Assembly (NCBI GenBank): GCA_964421815.1
Contig: CAYQYT010000010.1
Span: 7,976-71,975, forward strand
From: DTU089 sp964421815
GTDB taxonomy: Bacteria > Bacillota > Clostridia > Oscillospirales > Acutalibacteraceae
Direction: 5' to 3'
Length of the DNA stretch: 64,000 nt
Shown: positions 60,854 to 64,000 of the stretch, piece by piece
Layout of the letters: the number at the start of each line of letters is the position of its first letter
Numbering within the stretch: position 1 is the first letter of the stretch
Position numbers and translations under genes: made by a program
The notes under the pieces: model-generated
Databases searched by the model: none
The model's input: the letters and a program-made list of their open reading frames with translations, nothing else
What the model was told of the DNA's origin: nothing

Positions 60854-61604
60854 TTATATCGTCCTTTCGGATTAGTTTAAAAAGGGTATCAAGAAGCAGT
60901 AAAGATATACCGCTGATTGACAACAAAACTGCCAAGGGAGTTAAAAATGATGGGGTAAACGGGTCAAAAACATTGCAACCGATAATACTCCACATTATAA
61001 GCCGCGGCAAAAACCCCACGTTTGACAAAATGAGGAACGGCAGTATTTTCATGTCCGTAACCCCGTATGCTCTGCTTACGGTTCCCACAGGTGCCGCAGG
61101 CACAAAACGAAGAACTACCAACATCCATTTATTGCCCTTTCCGTGAAAATCCATAAAGGCAGTTAATGAAGCGGATTTTAAAAGCAGTTTATGAATACTG
61201 CCGCCGCCGAATCTTCGTCCCCACAGAAATTGTATAAGAATCAGCATACTGTAACCGATTACGTTGATGATGACTGCAATTGCGGGAGAAAAAACAAGAC
61301 CTGTACCGATAAAAAGCACGGAAAACGGTATAATACCGAAAAAGGCTTTAAGTAAAAAGAAAAACAAAATAACCGCTACCGCATCAATTTTATCATATTG
61401 AGCAATGAAAAGTTCAATGCGGGTAAACCAGGCATTGATTTCAGAAAGGTGCGCTCTTACTTGGGGCAACGAGGTTAAATACATTGCAATAATGACCAAA
61501 ATCGAACAAATAAAGCATACAACACCCATGCGACGAAGAATTCGACTTCTTTTTTCTTCCGCTGTTAAATTTTTAAAAGACAAATCCTCACTCCGTTTCA
61601 ACAT
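60840..61604 (-). CDS. TVP38/TMEM64 (VTT-domain) membrane protein
   Basis: A 254-residue membrane protein of the DedA/VTT superfamily. About six hydrophobic segments are present, including VICFICSILVIIAMYLTSL near the start and the VTT core IIPFSVLFIGTGLVFSPAIA, then RRFGGGSIHKL and WMLVVLRFVPAAPVGTVSRA. DedA/VTT proteins are lipid scramblases or transporters, including of undecaprenyl phosphate, but the substrate is unassigned. It is the first gene of the run ending with the PLP lyase. Confidence 0.85.
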   Translation of the reverse strand: MLKRSEDLSFKNLTAEEKRSRILRRMGVVCFICSILVIIAMYLTSLPQVRAHLSEINAWFTRIELFIAQYDKIDAVAVILFFFLLKAFFGIIPFSVLFIGTGLVFSPAIAVIINVIGYSMLILIQFLWGRRFGGGSIHKLLLKSASLTAFMDFHGKGNKWMLVVLRFVPAAPVGTVSRAYGVTDMKILPFLILSNVGFLPRLIMWSIIGCNVFDPFTPSFLTPLAVLLSISGISLLLLDTLFKLIRKDDINEKN

Positions 61605-61711
61605 GGTAATCTTTGTATATTTTATAACAACATCACAATAAGGTCAAGTAATTAAGAATAAATCGTTGAAAGAAAATTAAATTATGTGTATAATATATTC
61701 GGTGATTATTT

Positions 61712-62677
61712 ATGAATAAAAAATTAAATGCCGTTATACTTGACGGCTACACGGAAAACCCCGGTGATTTATCCTGGGAATGTATAGGTAATTTAACTGA
61801 CCTTACAGTCTATGACAGAACCCCCGATGAACTTGTTGTTGAAAGAGCAAAGAATGCTGAAATTTTAATTGTGAATAAGGTAAAACTTACAAAAGAAATT
61901 ATCGAACAATTACCCCGTTTAAAATTTGTGGCTACTCTTGCTACCGGCTACAATCAAATTGACGGAACGGCTTTGCGGGAAAGAGGTATTCCCCTTTCAA
62001 ACATTCCCTCTTATTCAACAAACGCGGTGGCTCAAATGGTGTTTGCCTACATTCTTCAGTATGTTAACAGAGTCAGCGAATACACCGACTCAGTAAAGAA
62101 CGGCGACTGGACAAAATGCGAGGATTTTTGCTATTGGAACAAACCCTTGTTTGAACTTGACGGAAAAACATTGGGAATCATCGGTTTCGGCAAAATCGGC
62201 AGACGCGTTTCGGAAATTGCAAAAACTTTCGGTATGAAAACACTTGTTTACACTCCCTCGGGAAAAAAGGCGGATGCCCCCAATGTTGAGTTTGCGGATA
62301 TGGACACCGTACTCAAAAATGCAGATTTTATAACTGTACATTGCCCCCTCACAGAAAAAACTGCAGGGCTTATTAACAATGAATTTATAGGTAAACTCAA
62401 GGACGGTGCCTGTGTTATCAATACTGCACGAGGCGGAGTTGCAAATGAGGAAGATATTTCAAATGCTTTAAAAAGCGGAAAACTCTCCTGCTACTGTGCG
62501 GATGTGCTTTCAACAGAGCCTCCAAAAAAAGAGAACCCCCTACTCACCGCGCCGAATTGCTACATTACTCCCCATATTGCCTGGGCGGCTTACGAAACAA
62601 GGCTTCGACTATTAGGGATTCTTGAAGAAAACATAAAAGCTTTCCTTAACGGTACACCTATTAACGTGGTAAACTAA
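61712..62677 (+). CDS. D-2-hydroxyacid dehydrogenase
   Basis: A 321-residue NAD-dependent dehydrogenase. The Rossmann motif is LGIIGFGKIGRRVSEIA, the catalytic Arg is in INTARGGVANEEDI, the Glu in VLSTEPPKKENPLL and the His in NCYITPHIAWAAYETR. It resembles glycerate dehydrogenase/hydroxypyruvate reductase or D-lactate-type enzymes; the substrate cannot be fixed from sequence. GGTGA precedes the ATG. It stands alone, 188 bp upstream of gapA. Confidence 0.88.
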   Translation: MNKKLNAVILDGYTENPGDLSWECIGNLTDLTVYDRTPDELVVERAKNAEILIVNKVKLTKEIIEQLPRLKFVATLATGYNQIDGTALRERGIPLSNIPSYSTNAVAQMVFAYILQYVNRVSEYTDSVKNGDWTKCEDFCYWNKPLFELDGKTLGIIGFGKIGRRVSEIAKTFGMKTLVYTPSGKKADAPNVEFADMDTVLKNADFITVHCPLTEKTAGLINNEFIGKLKDGACVINTARGGVANEEDISNALKSGKLSCYCADVLSTEPPKKENPLLTAPNCYITPHIAWAAYETRLRLLGILEENIKAFLNGTPINVVN

Positions 62678-62791
62678 TACAATTTCTTTAACATTATAAT
62701 GTAATTTAGACCATTTTTTTCTTGTTTACTGTAATATTTTTTTGCATAATGACAAAACTTGAAAATACAAGTTAAAATTATGTCAAAGTCC

Positions 62792-62819
62792 TTGCAATTA
62801 TTCAATTTTATGGTAAAAT
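62792..62819 (+). promoter_or_regulatory. Promoter of gapA
   Basis: TTGCAA (62792-62797) and an extended -10 TGGTAAAAT (TAAAAT at 62814-62819) with 16 bp spacing. Confidence 0.65.
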
Positions 62820-62824
62820 ATTAA

Positions 62825-62842
62825 AGGTTAAAAACTAAACAA
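62825..62842. promoter_or_regulatory. Candidate Rex operator at gapA
   Basis: AGGTTAAAAACTAAACAA matches 11 of 14 fixed positions of TTGTTAA-N4-TTAACAA and resembles the acn site. It starts 6 bp after the -10 box, over the presumed transcription start. Confidence 0.4.
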
Positions 62843-62865
62843 ATAAATATTTGGAGGTAATTCAA

Positions 62866-63903
62866 ATGTCAGTTAAAGTTGCAATTAACGGTTTCGGTCG
62901 TATCGGCCGTCTCGCATTCCGTCAGATGTTCGGTGCTGAAGGTTACGATGTTGTAGCCATCAACGACCTTACAAAACCCTCAATGCTCGCAAACCTTCTC
63001 AAGTACGATACCGCTCAGGGCGGCTACTGCGGAAGAATCGGCGAAGGTCTTCACACTGTTGAGGCTGACGACGAAGCAGGCACAATCACTGTTGACGGTA
63101 AAACTCTTAAAATCTATGCAATGGCTAATGCCGCTGAACTCCCCTGGGGCGAAATCGGTGTTGACGTTGTTCTTGAATGCACAGGTTTCTACTGCTCAAA
63201 AGATAAGAGCATGGCTCACATCAATGCCGGTGCAAAGAAAGTCGTTATTTCTGCTCCCGCAGGCAACGACCTCAAAACAATCGTTTTCTCTGTAAACGAA
63301 GATACTCTTACTGCTGATGACCAGATCATTTCTGCTGCATCTTGCACAACTAACTGCCTTGCTCCCATGGCAAAAGCTCTTAACGACTATGCTCCCATCC
63401 AGAGCGGTATTATGAGCACAATCCACGCTTACACAGGCGACCAGATGATTCTTGACGGTCCCCACAGAAAAGGCGATATGAGAAGAGCTCGTGCAGGCGC
63501 TGCTAACATCGTTCCCAACTCAACAGGTGCCGCAAAAGCAATCGGTCTTGTTATTCCCGAACTTAACGGCAAACTCATCGGTTCTGCACAGCGTGTTCCT
63601 GTTCCCACAGGTTCAACAACAATCCTTACCGCTGTTGTTAAAGGTTCCGACATCACTGTTGACGGTATCAACGCTGCTATGAAAGCTGCTGCTTCCGAAA
63701 GCTTCGGTTACAACACAGATCCCATCGTTTCTTCCGATGTTATCGGTATGAAATACGGCTCACTCTTTGACGCTACTCAGACAATGGTATCAAAAGTTGC
63801 TGATGATCTTTACGAAGTACAGGTTGTTTCTTGGTACGACAACGAAAACAGCTATACAAGCCAGATGGTTAGAACAATCAAATACTTTGCAGAACTTGCA
63901 TAA
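62866..63903 (+). CDS. gapA: Glyceraldehyde-3-phosphate dehydrogenase, type I
   Basis: A 345-residue NAD-dependent glycolytic enzyme. The N-terminal NAD site KVAINGFGRIGRLAFRQMFG with VVAINDLTKP (Asp for NAD specificity), the catalytic SAASCTTNCLAPMAKAL, STIHAYTGDQMILDG, and SWYDNENSYTSQMVRT are all present. The ATG at 62866 has GGAGGTAATTCAA upstream. Its codon use is strongly biased to C-ending codons, as expected for a highly expressed gene. No other glycolytic genes follow within the window. Confidence 0.97.
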   Translation: MSVKVAINGFGRIGRLAFRQMFGAEGYDVVAINDLTKPSMLANLLKYDTAQGGYCGRIGEGLHTVEADDEAGTITVDGKTLKIYAMANAAELPWGEIGVDVVLECTGFYCSKDKSMAHINAGAKKVVISAPAGNDLKTIVFSVNEDTLTADDQIISAASCTTNCLAPMAKALNDYAPIQSGIMSTIHAYTGDQMILDGPHRKGDMRRARAGAANIVPNSTGAAKAIGLVIPELNGKLIGSAQRVPVPTGSTTILTAVVKGSDITVDGINAAMKAAASESFGYNTDPIVSSDVIGMKYGSLFDATQTMVSKVADDLYEVQVVSWYDNENSYTSQMVRTIKYFAELA

Positions 63904-63939
63904 GTCTTGATTTCAAATTAAAACAAAGAACCTCTCACA

Positions 63940-64000
63940 CGTAACTGAACAAGTCCAGTAAAAACGGACAATAGAAAAAAGAATCCTCCTATGGTAGAAT
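63940..64000. other. Possible insertion-sequence end at the window edge
   Basis: The last 60 bases include TCCAGTAAAAACGGACAATA and GAATCCTCCTATGG, reminiscent of clostridial insertion-sequence ends, but no transposase or inverted repeat can be seen before the window stops. I see no gapA terminator in 63904-63940. Confidence 0.25.

Noticed and set aside
1..64000. CRISPR arrays, tRNA and rRNA genes
   Set aside because: No regularly spaced repeats, no cloverleaf with TTCGA-type loop, and no rRNA signatures were seen on either strand.

Overview
The window looks like a chromosomal segment of an AT-rich Gram-positive anaerobe of the Bacillota, class Clostridia, most likely an Oscillospirales/Ruminococcaceae-type gut bacterium. 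The signs are GGAGG-type ribosome sites, TTGACA/TATAAT promoters, a PyrR attenuator, Rex, 6S RNA, the tig-clpP-clpX-lon-engB order, a TepA-like protease in the FtsK/SpoIIIE operon, and a secreted parallel beta-helix protein. Assignments rest on reading the sequence and on remembered family features; no database search was run.

Layout. 0-3 kb: secreted beta-helix protein and a ZIP metal transporter. 3.1-8.4 kb: a decayed mobile-element zone. It holds a truncated integrase, an excisionase-like protein, an XRE regulator, a HEPN-like gene interrupted by an in-frame amber codon, a BlaI/BlaR1 pair with two operators, and a TnpV remnant. A 12-bp duplicate of the guaA 3' end at 5416-5427 suggests integration at guaA. 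8.4-17.2 kb: GMP synthetase lacking the glutaminase domain, a CofE-like ligase, rpsB-tsf, and a tepA-like/uppP/ftsK/DUF3006 operon. 17.4-24 kb: acn-icd-rex plus an unknown gene, then pyrR-uraA behind an attenuator. 24-25.6 kb: mutarotase-like protein, DUF1292 protein and 6S RNA.

25.6-34.2 kb is an eight-gene operon on the minus strand encoding every step from DAHP synthase to phenylpyruvate, with a fused AroE-AroK and a PLP aminotransferase. It is preceded by a 25-codon leader peptide very rich in Phe and Tyr and by a terminator, which is the layout of translation-coupled attenuation. 34.2-38.7 kb: lipoproteins, HAD phosphatase, nagB, nnrD and a small membrane protein whose upstream region has LexA-like motifs. 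39-43.3 kb: obgE-mrnC-lepA facing engB. 43-49.3 kb: the proteostasis cluster. 49.4-53 kb: phosphoesterase, thrC, D,D-carboxypeptidase. 53.05-53.33 kb: a MITE-like element with 28-bp inverted ends. 53.3-64 kb: prmA-yhaM-tcdA, a class B PBP with an altered KTG motif, a PLP lyase, galK and neighbours, a 2-hydroxyacid dehydrogenase and gapA.

The strongest observations are the aromatic leader/attenuator, the degraded guaA-site island, the MITE-like element, similar candidate Rex operators at acn and gapA, and the small membrane protein with LexA-like boxes. I do not see a clearly new multi-gene system. The XRE plus HEPN-like locus is the closest candidate for a defence or toxin-antitoxin module, and it appears broken.
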